Shown: one piece after another, positions 8,064-15,216 of the stretch | Numbering within the stretch: position 1 is the first letter of the stretch | Layout: every line of letters starts with the position of its first letter | NCBI GenBank assembly: GCA_017455945.1 | Contig: JAFTLM010000126.1 | Location: forward strand, 1 to 16,992 | Length of the DNA stretch: 16,992 bases | DNA from: Clostridia bacterium | GTDB lineage: Bacteria > Bacillota > Clostridia > Oscillospirales > CAG-272 | Direction of reading: 5' to 3' | Notes under the pieces: generated by a model | The model's database searches: none | Told to the model about the DNA's origin: nothing | The model's input: the letters and a program-made list of their open reading frames with translations, nothing else | Position numbers and translations under genes: made by a program

Positions 8064-8498
8064 ATGAACAGAGATATTCCGCAATATTCAAACATCGGTT
8101 ACACCGGCACAGGATATCTGGTAATCAGAGCCAGTGCGGCATCAAGTGCCATTCCGCTTGAGGGTGCCGTAGTAACGGTACGCGGCAACCAGCCTAATTT
8201 TTCGTCTGTAATAGTCAAGTTGACTACCGAGCGAAACGGGCTGACCCCCAAAATCTCCCTTGCGACGCCGCCAAGAGGCAACTCAACATCACCGGGAATA
8301 GAAAACCCCTTTGCCACTTATAACGTTGACGTACAGCTTGACGGTTTTTTTCCGACGAGTGCACAGCAGGTTCCGATTTTTGACGGTATAACGTCGATTC
8401 AGCCTATAAATCTCATTCCGTTGCCCAAAAACGGCTACACCGACAGGTTTGCTCCGTATGATGAAAAAGTCACCGACAGCGAACCGCCCAATCTTTAA
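8064..8498 (+). CDS. Carboxypeptidase-regulatory-like (transthyretin-type fold) protein, function unknown
   Basis: The 144-residue product looks like one beta-sandwich of the carboxypeptidase-regulatory or prealbumin-like kind. It has GYLVIRA (about 17-23), then PLEGAVVTVRG (about 31-41), a TTERNGLTPKISL turn typical of the T-x-x-x-G-x-x repeat, YNVDVQLDGFFP and a closing QPINLIPLP. No signal peptide, membrane segment or sorting motif is visible, so export by the Sec pathway is not supported. AAGGAGG at 8051-8057 sets the start. It is the first gene of a set with two peptidoglycan-binding proteins, 17 bases before the next gene, so a role on the same wall or spore substrate is likely by context. 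The fold call rests on pattern only. Confidence 0.75.
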   Translation: MNRDIPQYSNIGYTGTGYLVIRASAASSAIPLEGAVVTVRGNQPNFSSVIVKLTTERNGLTPKISLATPPRGNSTSPGIENPFATYNVDVQLDGFFPTSAQQVPIFDGITSIQPINLIPLPKNGYTDRFAPYDEKVTDSEPPNL

Positions 8499-8515
8499 GA
8501 AAGCGGGAGAATATT

Positions 8516-9913
8516 ATGCCAACACTTCCATATATACCGGAATACATTACGGTACATCTCGGTCCACCCGACAGCGATGCCGAAAACGTTACCGTTCCTT
8601 TTCTGGACTACATATCGAATGTAGCTTCCAGTGAAATTTATCCTACCTGGCCCGAAAATGCTTTGCGAGCCAACATTTACGCTCAGATTTCTTATGCACT
8701 TAACCGTATTTACACCGAATATTACCGCTCGAGGGGTTACGATTTTGACATCACCAATTCCACCACCGTCGATCAATCCTTTGTAAACGGTCGCGATATT
8801 TTTGAGAACATAAGCCGATTGACCGGCGAACTGTTTGACGACTATATCAGGCGTCAGGGCAACATAGAACCGCTTTTCGCTCAATACTGCGACGGCATTG
8901 AGGTTACTTGCGAAGGACTTTCACAATGGGGCTCCGTCGCTCTTGCACAAAACGGAAGAACGCCGTACGAGATACTTACGAATTATTACGGAAACGACAT
9001 TGACATCGTCAGGGGTGCTCCCGTAATGGGAATAACCGCTTCGCTTCCCGAAAATCCTTTGCGGCTCGGCTCGGCAGGAAGCGACGTAAGACAGATACAA
9101 GTGCGTTTAAACCGCATTTCCGACAACTATCCTTCCATTCCAAAAATAGCTTTAGCAGACGGAATTTTTTCCTACGACACCGAATCTGCTGTAAAGAGCT
9201 TCCAAGAAATATTCGGGCTGACCCCCGATGGGATAGTCGGTCCTGCCACCTGGTACAAAATTCAGATTATATTCAACAGCGTCAAAAAGCTTGCCGACCT
9301 GAATTCCGAGGGGATTACATCAGACGAAATTGCCGGAGTTACTTTTCCGTATCCCGAATTCGGAGACAGAGGGCTTGCGGTAAGAAATTTACAGTATTAT
9401 CTGGATTATTTATCACGTTTTTACACCGCTATTCCGCCCGTAGCTATGGACGGAATATTCGGCGAGGGCACACGCTCCGCAGTCATTGCTTTGCAAAAGG
9501 AATTCGGACTTCCCGCAAATGGGGTTGTTGACGCAGACACTTGGAACACTATGTACGATGCTTATCTCGGAATTATCGAGCAATTTGAGGGCAAGCTTGG
9601 AGAAGGTGATATGATTCCGTTTCCGGGCGTAATAATAAGGCTTGGCAGCGAGTCTCCTGCCGTGGCACTCATACAAAGATATCTGAACACCATAGCCGAC
9701 ACCTACACAGAAATTCCGAAAATCAATCCAACCGGTTATTTCGGAACAATGACGCAAAACGCTGTAATTGCCTTTCAACGAACTTTTGGGTTACCCGACA
9801 ACGGTATTATAGACGCTTCAACCTGGGACGAAATAATGAGCATCTACAGCGACCTTCAAGGAAGTACACGGCTGGGAGAGGGACAATACCCCGGTTACGA
9901 GGTCGGGGCGTGA
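8516..9913 (+). CDS. SpoIID-like domain protein with three peptidoglycan-binding repeats
   Basis: The 465 residues comprise an N-terminal SpoIID/LytB-like region (about 25-160) and three PG-binding-1 repeats starting near residues 180, 280 and 375. SpoIID is a lytic transglycosylase that cuts denuded glycan strands during engulfment. Here SSEIYPTWPENALRANIYAQ (about 38-57) aligns with the SpoIID E-MPASF-EALKAQA segment, placing Glu40 at the catalytic position. ITNSTTVDQSF and GLSQWGSVALAQNGRTPYEIL (from about 134) match later motifs. Cys125 and Cys132 just before GLSQWG could bind metal. Each repeat carries the LGS/GDRG start, a DGIFG-type turn and an FQ-x-x-x-GL-x-x-G-x-x-D-x-x-TW end. There is no signal peptide, unlike SpoIID itself. 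GCGGGAGA upstream supports ATG 8516. The stop overlaps the end of the ribosome binding region of the next gene. Similar proteins occur in Clostridia annotated simply as peptidoglycan-binding. Confidence 0.85.
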   Translation: MPTLPYIPEYITVHLGPPDSDAENVTVPFLDYISNVASSEIYPTWPENALRANIYAQISYALNRIYTEYYRSRGYDFDITNSTTVDQSFVNGRDIFENISRLTGELFDDYIRRQGNIEPLFAQYCDGIEVTCEGLSQWGSVALAQNGRTPYEILTNYYGNDIDIVRGAPVMGITASLPENPLRLGSAGSDVRQIQVRLNRISDNYPSIPKIALADGIFSYDTESAVKSFQEIFGLTPDGIVGPATWYKIQIIFNSVKKLADLNSEGITSDEIAGVTFPYPEFGDRGLAVRNLQYYLDYLSRFYTAIPPVAMDGIFGEGTRSAVIALQKEFGLPANGVVDADTWNTMYDAYLGIIEQFEGKLGEGDMIPFPGVIIRLGSESPAVALIQRYLNTIADTYTEIPKINPTGYFGTMTQNAVIAFQRTFGLPDNGIIDASTWDEIMSIYSDLQGSTRLGEGQYPGYEVGA

Positions 9914-9924
9914 AAGGAGATATT

Positions 9925-10386
9925 ATGGCAAGAACTCATCCAAACGAAGAACAGGCGATACGAAATCTTCAGCGTTATCTTCGCCAACTGTCATACTTCA
10001 ACGAGGACATTGAACAAATAGCGATAAACGGTATATGGAACGAAGAAACGCAAAACGCTTTACTGACCTTCCAACATTTAAACGGGCTATCGCCCACGGG
10101 AGTTGCAGATGAGCAAACCTGGAATCTGTTATTTTCCCAATACACCAACGCGTTAAGAGAAAATTCCGAGCCGTCAAAAGTTCCCTTTTTCCCACGTTTG
10201 CCCAAAGACGAAAGCATAGGGCTTGGAGACCGCGGATTTATCGTTGCGGTAATTCAATATATGCTTAACGAATTGTCAATATTATATGATGGTTTTGAAA
10301 ACGTAGAAACGAACGGTCAGTTTGATGAAAACACTCAATCCGCTATAAGCGAATTTCAAAAAAGAAATTTATTTCCTCAAACATGA
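9925..10386 (+). pseudogene. Small peptidoglycan-binding protein, probably truncated by an in-frame TGA
   Basis: Two PG-binding-1 repeats are seen, at about residues 5-65 (NLQRYLRQLSYF, NGIWNEETQNALLTFQ, TGVADEQTWN) and 90-153 (GLGDRGFIVAVIQYMLNEL, NGQFDENTQSAISEFQ). ATG 9925 is preferred over GTG 9910 because AAAGGAGA (9913-9920) lies between them. The frame stops at TGA 10384-10386 right after LFPQT. The same frame continues at once with RVDKTTWDRLVKAFELSKASQ and a second TGA at 10450-10452, exactly the expected G-x-V-D-x-x-TW end of the second repeat. One base change (GGA to TGA) explains it. A real truncation, a sequencing error or readthrough are all possible. The product to the first stop is 153 residues. 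No signal peptide is present. It is the last gene of the SpoIID-like operon. Confidence 0.75.
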
Positions 10387-10452
10387 AGAGTTGACAAAAC
10401 AACCTGGGACAGATTGGTGAAGGCTTTTGAGCTTTCGAAAGCTTCTCAATGA
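10387..10452 (+). other. In-frame continuation of the peptidoglycan-binding gene beyond the TGA
   Basis: After TGA 10384-10386 the same frame encodes R-V-D-K-T-T-W-D-R-L-V-K-A-F-E-L-S-K-A-S-Q and then TGA (10450-10452). The VDKTTWDRL stretch matches the V/I-x-D-x-x-TW-x-x-L/I end of the other repeats in this operon. This supports recent loss of one sense codon rather than a natural end. Confidence 0.8.
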
Positions 10453-10485
10453 AAAATCAAGATTTTTTGAGAGAATATATAGCTA

Positions 10486-10528
10486 AATCGACATAATCGC
10501 CTATAATCGATTATGTCGATTATTTTTT
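10486..10528 (+). terminator. Intrinsic terminator of the SpoIID-like operon
   Basis: A perfect 14-bp stem pairs AATCGACATAATCG (10486-10499) with CGATTATGTCGATT (10508-10521), with an 8-base loop, followed by ATTTTTT (10522-10528). The stem is AT-rich for a terminator but long. The T-run overlaps the first CtsR box, so the operon end and the heat-shock promoter are packed together. Confidence 0.75.
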
Positions 10529-10542
10529 GACCTTGTTTGACT
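10526..10542 (-). promoter_or_regulatory. CtsR operator 1
   Basis: On the plus strand this reads TTTGACC-TTG-TTTGACT. On the minus strand it is AGTCAAA-CAA-GGTCAAA, a full match to the CtsR direct repeat (RGTCAAA, three bases, RGTCAAA). It lies just upstream of the ctsR -35 and shares one base with operator 2. Confidence 0.9.
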
Positions 10543-10558
10543 TTGACTTTGTTTGACT
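10542..10558 (-). promoter_or_regulatory. CtsR operator 2, covering the -35
   Basis: On the plus strand this reads TTTGACT-TTG-TTTGACT, which is AGTCAAA-CAA-AGTCAAA on the minus strand. Its first half-site contains the -35 hexamer (10543-10548), so bound CtsR would block RNA polymerase directly. Confidence 0.9.
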
Positions 10559-10571
10559 TTAAGTTTATAAT
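10543..10571 (+). promoter_or_regulatory. Sigma-A promoter of the ctsR-mcsA-mcsB-clpC operon
   Basis: TTGACT (10543-10548), a 17-base spacer and TATAAT (10566-10571) form a near-consensus promoter. Transcription should start near 10578-10580, two to four bases before operator 3. CtsR boxes flank and overlap the promoter, so tight autorepression with heat-induced release is expected. Confidence 0.9.
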
Positions 10572-10581
10572 ATAAGCACAA

Positions 10582-10598
10582 GGTCAAAGAAGGTCAAA
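10582..10598 (+). promoter_or_regulatory. CtsR operator 3, at the transcription start
   Basis: GGTCAAA-GAA-GGTCAAA on the plus strand is a perfect CtsR repeat, in the opposite orientation to operators 1 and 2. It is followed by a small palindrome, AGTCAATTTGACT (10598-10610), whose arms are AGTCAAT and TTTGACT, so a degenerate fourth site is possible. Confidence 0.9.
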
Positions 10599-10639
10599 GT
10601 CAATTTGACTATGAATAGATAAAAGGATGGTGAAGTAAA

Positions 10640-11089
10640 ATGTTAGCAGATACCATAGCAAAATTGATTGAAGAAATGCTTGATGATGCGGGCGGTGCAC
10701 TTGAGCTTCAGAGAAATGAAATGGCAAACCGTCTTGGGTGTGTTCCAAGTCAGATAAGCTACGTTATCACCTCTCGGTTCACTCCCGAAAAGGGATACAT
10801 TATAGAATCCCGAAGAGGCGGAGGAGGCTGCATAAAAATAGTTCGCAAGCAAATGGGAAGCGACGAATATCTTATGCACTTTTTCTACGCAATCGGAGAG
10901 TCGATTTCCGAAAGAGAGGTTCTGGCGTATCTGAACAACCTTTTGGGCAACGAACTGATAGGTAAAAAAACTTACGAGTTGATTGCTGCGGCAACTTCAA
11001 ACTCTGCTCTCTCCGACCTGTCACCCGGTGCCAGAGACATTGTAAGAGCAAAAATATTCAAACACACTATATTGGCTTTAATGAAATAA
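10640..11089 (+). CDS. ctsR: Class III heat-shock repressor CtsR
   Basis: CtsR is the dimeric winged-helix repressor of clp genes, inactivated by heat and by the McsB arginine kinase system. The 149 residues are family length. The helix-turn-helix region reads RNEMANRLGCVPSQISYVITSRF (about 25-47). The wing is ESRRGGGGCIKI (56-67), with the glycine-rich heat-sensing loop and arginines 58 and 59 that the kinase family targets. Cys64 replaces the usual Tyr after the four glycines. The C-terminal dimerisation domain contains SISEREVLAYLNNLL. The start is preceded by AAGGATGGTG. The gene lies below three CtsR boxes and starts the operon, 21 bases before mcsA. Confidence 0.96.
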   Translation: MLADTIAKLIEEMLDDAGGALELQRNEMANRLGCVPSQISYVITSRFTPEKGYIIESRRGGGGCIKIVRKQMGSDEYLMHFFYAIGESISEREVLAYLNNLLGNELIGKKTYELIAAATSNSALSDLSPGARDIVRAKIFKHTILALMK

Positions 11090-11110
11090 TTATGAAAGGA
11101 AGTAACTGTT

Positions 11111-11635
11111 ATGCTCTGTGAAAGATGCAAAAAAAATACCGCAACGGTATTCTACGAAGAAAACATAAACGGTCAGAAGCACTCCTGCTCACTTTGTTCC
11201 GAATGTGCCGCCGAAATAAATTCGGGTGACAACACTGTGGGGATCTTCCCTTTTTCGGGCTTTGGCGGGTTGCATGATCAGATTTTTGCCGGATTATTCG
11301 GATTTAACGACGCCCCGATAAAGAAGAGCAAAACCTGTTCCTTCTGCTCTGCGACCTTTTCCGACTTTCAAAAGAACGGAAAAACCGGATGTCCGAAATG
11401 CTATGAAACCTTTTCGGATGAGCTCAGGAGCACCATAAGATCCATACACGGCAACGTAAAACACGTAGGAAGATCCCCTGCGAAATTCAGAAAGAACCGC
11501 GAAAAAGAAGATAAGCTTAAAGTTCTCAGAAAACAACTCAAGGAGGCTGTATCCGACGAAAACTTTGAGCTTGCGGCATCATTAAGAGACCAAATCAAGG
11601 CAATAGAAAACGAGAAAAAGGAGGGGCAGGTATGA
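11111..11635 (+). CDS. mcsA: McsA, zinc-finger activator of the McsB arginine kinase
   Basis: McsA binds and activates McsB and helps control CtsR. The 174 residues carry two cysteine clusters, C3/C6 with C26/C29/C32 and C76/C79 with C94/C97, consistent with zinc modules. A C-terminal UVR-type coiled coil contains LKEAVSDENFELAASLRDQIKAIE (about 145-168), similar to the linker motif of ClpC. GAAAGGAAG precedes the ATG. The stop overlaps the mcsB start (ATGA at 11632-11635), so the partners are translationally coupled. Confidence 0.95.
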   Translation: MLCERCKKNTATVFYEENINGQKHSCSLCSECAAEINSGDNTVGIFPFSGFGGLHDQIFAGLFGFNDAPIKKSKTCSFCSATFSDFQKNGKTGCPKCYETFSDELRSTIRSIHGNVKHVGRSPAKFRKNREKEDKLKVLRKQLKEAVSDENFELAASLRDQIKAIENEKKEGQV

Positions 11636-12636
11636 CTTGGTACAATGACACAGGAAAAGAAAGTTCAACCGTTTTAAGCACCAGGATACGATTTGCGAGA
11701 AACTTAGCCGACTATCCCTTCGGTTCACGGCTTTCCGCAGAAAAAGCCAACGAGATAATAGAAAAATTGGCTCCCACGTTTGAAAACATAGGTTTTAAAA
11801 AAATAGATTTCACAAAAATATCAAAGCTTGAGGCACTCTCTTATCTGGAAAAACACTACGTCAGCCGTGAGTTTACCGAAAAAAAGACGCCGCACGCACT
11901 TATGCTCAACGAGCCTTGCGGTTATGCGGTAATGCTTTGCGAGGAAGATCATATCCGTATGCAATGTATTCTTCCGGGGCTTGCACTTGACGAGGCATAT
12001 GCTTCTATCTGCAAGCTTGATGACACGCTGGATTCCTCTTTTGAAATAGCCTACAACGAAGAGCTGGGATATCTCACACACTGCCCCACCAATCTCGGCA
12101 CGGGAATGAGGGCTTCTGTGATGATGTTCCTCCCTGCCCTTACAATGGGCGGTCAGATAAACGGATTATCGAATCAGTTATCCAAAATAGGACTTACCAT
12201 GAGAGGCTTTTACGGCGAAGGCTCCTCTGCACAGGGAGCTATTTACCAGATTTCAAATCAAATAACCCTGGGTATAACCGAGGAAGATTCCATCAAAAAG
12301 CTTCAGGACATAGTAAAGCAGATAACCGAACAGGAAACAGAACTCAGAAAGCTTATAACGAGCGAAAAAAATCCGGAACTTATCGACAGAATTTCACGTG
12401 CCGAGGGTATATTGAGACACGCTTTTATGATTTCGTCAAGTGAATTCATTTCGGCTTTTTCGGACGTAAGGCTGGGCATAGACCTGGGCATTATTAGAAG
12501 CATTGACCTGAAAACTTTAGGTGAGCTTTTCATAGAAGTTATGCCCGCAACGCTGTCACTTTCGGCTGAAAATCCGCCCAAAACGCAAAAAGAACGTGAT
12601 ATTTTGCGTGCGGAACGAATAAAATCACGTCTATAA
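11632..12636 (+). CDS. mcsB: Protein-arginine kinase McsB
   Basis: McsB is a phosphagen-kinase-fold enzyme that phosphorylates protein arginines, marking substrates for ClpC-ClpP and inactivating CtsR. The 334 residues include the nucleotide-binding STRIRFARNLADYPF (16-30), then EPCGYAVMLCEEDHIRMQ (about 95-112) and LGYLTHCPTNLGTGMRASVM (about 145-164) with the conserved cysteine at 151. GEGSSAQGAIYQISNQ (about 196-211) follows. The C-terminal part contains RDILRAERI, resembling the phosphoarginine-binding region. GGAGGGGCAGGT sits just before the ATG, which overlaps the mcsA stop by 4 bases. All key motifs look intact. Confidence 0.96.
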   Translation: MTWYNDTGKESSTVLSTRIRFARNLADYPFGSRLSAEKANEIIEKLAPTFENIGFKKIDFTKISKLEALSYLEKHYVSREFTEKKTPHALMLNEPCGYAVMLCEEDHIRMQCILPGLALDEAYASICKLDDTLDSSFEIAYNEELGYLTHCPTNLGTGMRASVMMFLPALTMGGQINGLSNQLSKIGLTMRGFYGEGSSAQGAIYQISNQITLGITEEDSIKKLQDIVKQITEQETELRKLITSEKNPELIDRISRAEGILRHAFMISSSEFISAFSDVRLGIDLGIIRSIDLKTLGELFIEVMPATLSLSAENPPKTQKERDILRAERIKSRL

Positions 12637-12669
12637 TTCAAATACTCTAACAAAGAAAGGATGATGAAA

Positions 12670-15102
12670 ATGCCATCCATCAGATTTACACAAAAGGCAC
12701 AGAACGTTCTCAACCGTGCTCTGACATACGCACAGGAAATGGGGCACACATACATCGGCTCCGAACACATTCTTCTCGGACTTATCGGTGAGGAGGACTG
12801 TGTGGCGTCGAAAATACTGCTTGAAAAAGGAATATCATTTGACAAAATAAAATCGGCAGTGGAAAGCTTTGCGGGTATCGGTACTGTCAGCGACGTAAGC
12901 GCCGCTGATATGACACCGAGAACCAAACGCATTATCGAATCTTCGGCAAACGAAGCAATAAAACTCAGCCAGAGTTATATAGGCACCGAGCATATTCTTC
13001 TTGCTCTTATATCCGAAAGCGACTGTGTGGCACTTAAGCTTCTCAAAGAACTTGACGTTTCGCCAAGTGAACTCAAGTCGGATCTGCACAATTATCTCGG
13101 TGGAAACCGAAACAGTGCGTCGGCATCAAAAAAAGACGAGGCAAAAGCAAGCTCTTCCACACCTACTCTCTCTCAACACGGCAGAGATCTTACCGCATTG
13201 GCGAAAGAGGGCAAGATAGACCCCATTATCGGACGTGACGAGGAAACCGAGAGGGTTATACAGATACTTTCAAGACGTACAAAAAACAACCCCTGTCTTA
13301 TAGGCGAACCGGGTGTTGGTAAAACCGCGGTGGTTGAAGGACTGGCGCAAAGAATAGTTGACGGCAACGTCCCCGAAACGCTGAAAGGCAAAAAAATTCT
13401 TACGCTTGACATTCCCGGAATGATTGCCGGTGCAAAATACCGCGGCGAGTTTGAGGAAAGAATGAAAAATGTTATGGATGAGGCAACCAAAAACCCCGAC
13501 ATAATACTTTTCATCGACGAAATCCACACGCTTGTGGGAGCAGGTGCGGCAGAAGGTGCGGTTGATGCGGCAAACATTTTAAAGCCTGCGTTGGCACGCG
13601 GAGAAATGCAGGTCATCGGAGCTACCACCATATCCGAATACAGAAAAAACATTGAAAAGGATGCCGCTCTTGAACGAAGGTTTCAATCGGTTATGGTAGG
13701 CGAACCCACCTCCGAAGAAGCGGTTCTTATTCTCAAGGGGCTGCGTGACAAGTACGAGGCACACCACAAGGTTAAGATAACCGACGGTGCTATAGAAGCA
13801 GCTGTAACGCTTTCGGTCAGGTATATTACCGACAGATTTTTACCCGACAAAGCGATAGATCTTATTGACGAGGCGGCGTCAAGGCTGAGAATATCGGCTC
13901 ACACTTCCCCTCCCGATTTAAGAGAACTTGAAGAAAAGATACGTACACTGGGGCTGGAAAAAGATGAAGCCATCAACAACCAGGAATTTGAGGGGGCGGC
14001 AAAGATACGTGACGAAGAAAAGCGTTTGAAAGCCGAGCTTGAAAAAATCCGAGACGAGTGGCAGACTCTTTGCTCATCGCAAACCCTTGAAGTTGAAGAC
14101 AGCCACATTGCCGACGTTGTAACGCAATGGACGGGTATTCCCGTAAGCCGATTGCTTGAAAGCGAAAGCGAAAAGCTTTTGAAGCTGGAGGAAGAACTAA
14201 AGGCGAGAATTATCGGACAGGACAGTGCGGTTGAAGCCGTAGCACGTGCTATCAGACGCGGCAGAATGGGGCTTAAAGACCCCAAGAGACCTATCGGATC
14301 ATTCATTTTCCTCGGTCCTACGGGTGTTGGTAAAACCGAGCTGACAAAGGCTTTGGCAAACGTAATGTTCGGTGACGACAACGCTATGATAAGGCTTGAT
14401 ATGTCGGAATATATGGAAAAGCACAGCGTTTCCAAGCTCATAGGTTCCCCTCCCGGTTACGTAGGCTTCGAGGAAGGCGGACAGCTGACCGAAAAGATAC
14501 GCCGCAAGCCTTACTCTGTCGTGCTTTTCGACGAGATAGAAAAGGCTCATCCCGACGTATTCAACATTATGCTCCAGGTTCTTGACGACGGTATTCTCAC
14601 CGATTCTCAGGGCAGAAAGGTAGATTTCAAGAACACCGTTATCATTATGACCTCTAACGTGGGAGCTTCCTCGCTGTCTGCCACACGCTCGCTTGGATTC
14701 TCGGACGTTAAAGAGGACAACGACAAAAAAGCGGGAGACGCACGGGTGATGAACGCACTTAAATCTACGTTCAGACCCGAGTTTATCAACCGTATAGACG
14801 ACATTATCATATTCAACAAGCTTGAAAAGAACGACATTGAGCAAATCGCTTCTCTTATGCTTTCCGAGGTTGCACGCCGCATTGCGGAGCTTGGCGTTGA
14901 GATTGAATTTGACAAGAGCGTTGTTGAATTTGTAAGCAAAGAGGGCTTTGACCCCGAATACGGTGCACGACCCTTGAGAAGAACCATAGTAAGAAAGGTT
15001 GAGGACGCGTTTTCAAGCGAAATGCTTGAGGGCAAAATAAAAGCGGGAACGGCTGTAAAGGCGGTTCTCGAAAACGAAACGATAACTTTCGTTACAAAAT
15101 AA
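12670..15102 (+). CDS. clpC: ATP-dependent Clp protease ATP-binding subunit ClpC
   Basis: ClpC is the HSP100 unfoldase that feeds substrates, including phosphoarginine-marked ones, to ClpP. ATG 12670 is chosen because AAAGAAAGG (12652-12660) is about 9 bases upstream. ATG 12661 and 12664 are in frame but sit on the ribosome binding site. In the 810-residue form the N-domain has two repeats (SEHILLGLI and TEHILLALI). D1 has Walker A GEPGVGKT (212-219), Walker B ILFIDEIHTL and pore loop GAKYRGEFEERM. A UVR-like middle segment starts near 436 (NNQEFEGAAKIRDEEKRLK) and binds adaptors such as McsB or MecA in relatives. D2 has Walker A GPTGVGKT (from 549), VVLFDEIEKAH, and pore loop GYVGFEEGGQL. 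LGF at 675-677 fits the ClpP-docking loop. It is the last gene of the operon, 33 bases after mcsB. Confidence 0.97.
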   Translation: MPSIRFTQKAQNVLNRALTYAQEMGHTYIGSEHILLGLIGEEDCVASKILLEKGISFDKIKSAVESFAGIGTVSDVSAADMTPRTKRIIESSANEAIKLSQSYIGTEHILLALISESDCVALKLLKELDVSPSELKSDLHNYLGGNRNSASASKKDEAKASSSTPTLSQHGRDLTALAKEGKIDPIIGRDEETERVIQILSRRTKNNPCLIGEPGVGKTAVVEGLAQRIVDGNVPETLKGKKILTLDIPGMIAGAKYRGEFEERMKNVMDEATKNPDIILFIDEIHTLVGAGAAEGAVDAANILKPALARGEMQVIGATTISEYRKNIEKDAALERRFQSVMVGEPTSEEAVLILKGLRDKYEAHHKVKITDGAIEAAVTLSVRYITDRFLPDKAIDLIDEAASRLRISAHTSPPDLRELEEKIRTLGLEKDEAINNQEFEGAAKIRDEEKRLKAELEKIRDEWQTLCSSQTLEVEDSHIADVVTQWTGIPVSRLLESESEKLLKLEEELKARIIGQDSAVEAVARAIRRGRMGLKDPKRPIGSFIFLGPTGVGKTELTKALANVMFGDDNAMIRLDMSEYMEKHSVSKLIGSPPGYVGFEEGGQLTEKIRRKPYSVVLFDEIEKAHPDVFNIMLQVLDDGILTDSQGRKVDFKNTVIIMTSNVGASSLSATRSLGFSDVKEDNDKKAGDARVMNALKSTFRPEFINRIDDIIIFNKLEKNDIEQIASLMLSEVARRIAELGVEIEFDKSVVEFVSKEGFDPEYGARPLRRTIVRKVEDAFSSEMLEGKIKAGTAVKAVLENETITFVTK

Positions 15103-15103
15103 A

Positions 15104-15132
15104 TTAAGGGGCTGTCACAGACAGCCCCTTAA
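15104..15132. terminator. Hairpin terminator shared by clpC and the lipoprotein array
   Basis: A perfect 13-bp stem pairs TTAAGGGGCTGTC (15104-15116) with GACAGCCCCTTAA (15120-15132), with loop ACA. It begins one base after the clpC stop. The T-rich tail is better on the minus strand (TTAATTTATTTTG) than on the plus strand, so it probably ends both clpC and the convergent lipoprotein transcripts. A near copy lies at 16161-16189. Confidence 0.8.
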
Positions 15133-15140
15133 ATATAAAA

Positions 15141-15215
15141 CTAAGCAATCCAATCCGGATCTAACAATACAAAAGCCAAAAATCGAATATCAGCCAAGCT
15201 TAAAAATTTCTTCTT
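15141..15215 (-). pseudogene. Relic 3' end of a third lipoprotein copy
   Basis: The minus strand encodes KKFLSLADIRFLAFVLLD then PDWIA and TAG (15141-15143). It aligns with the C-terminus KEQLLSLADTRFLLFIVEDP of the adjacent lipoprotein gene, and the DNA is also visibly similar. It begins within 2-3 bases of the intact copy's stop, in a different frame, and has no start of its own. It is the remaining tail of a third array member, positioned right before the shared terminator. Confidence 0.8.
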
Positions 15216-15216
15216 A

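Noticed and set aside
10384..10386. Genome-wide recoding of TGA as an amino acid
   Set aside because: recR, ybaB and mcsA all end in TGA at the expected family lengths, so TGA is a normal stop here.
10430..10443. AGCTTTCGAAAGCT palindrome as an operator
   Set aside because: It lies in the coding continuation (E-L-S-K-A) and has no partner sites; chance or codon content explains it.
10553..10571. TTGACT at 10553 as the -35 of ctsR
   Set aside because: It is only 7 bases from TATAAT; the copy at 10543-10548 has the correct 17-base spacing.
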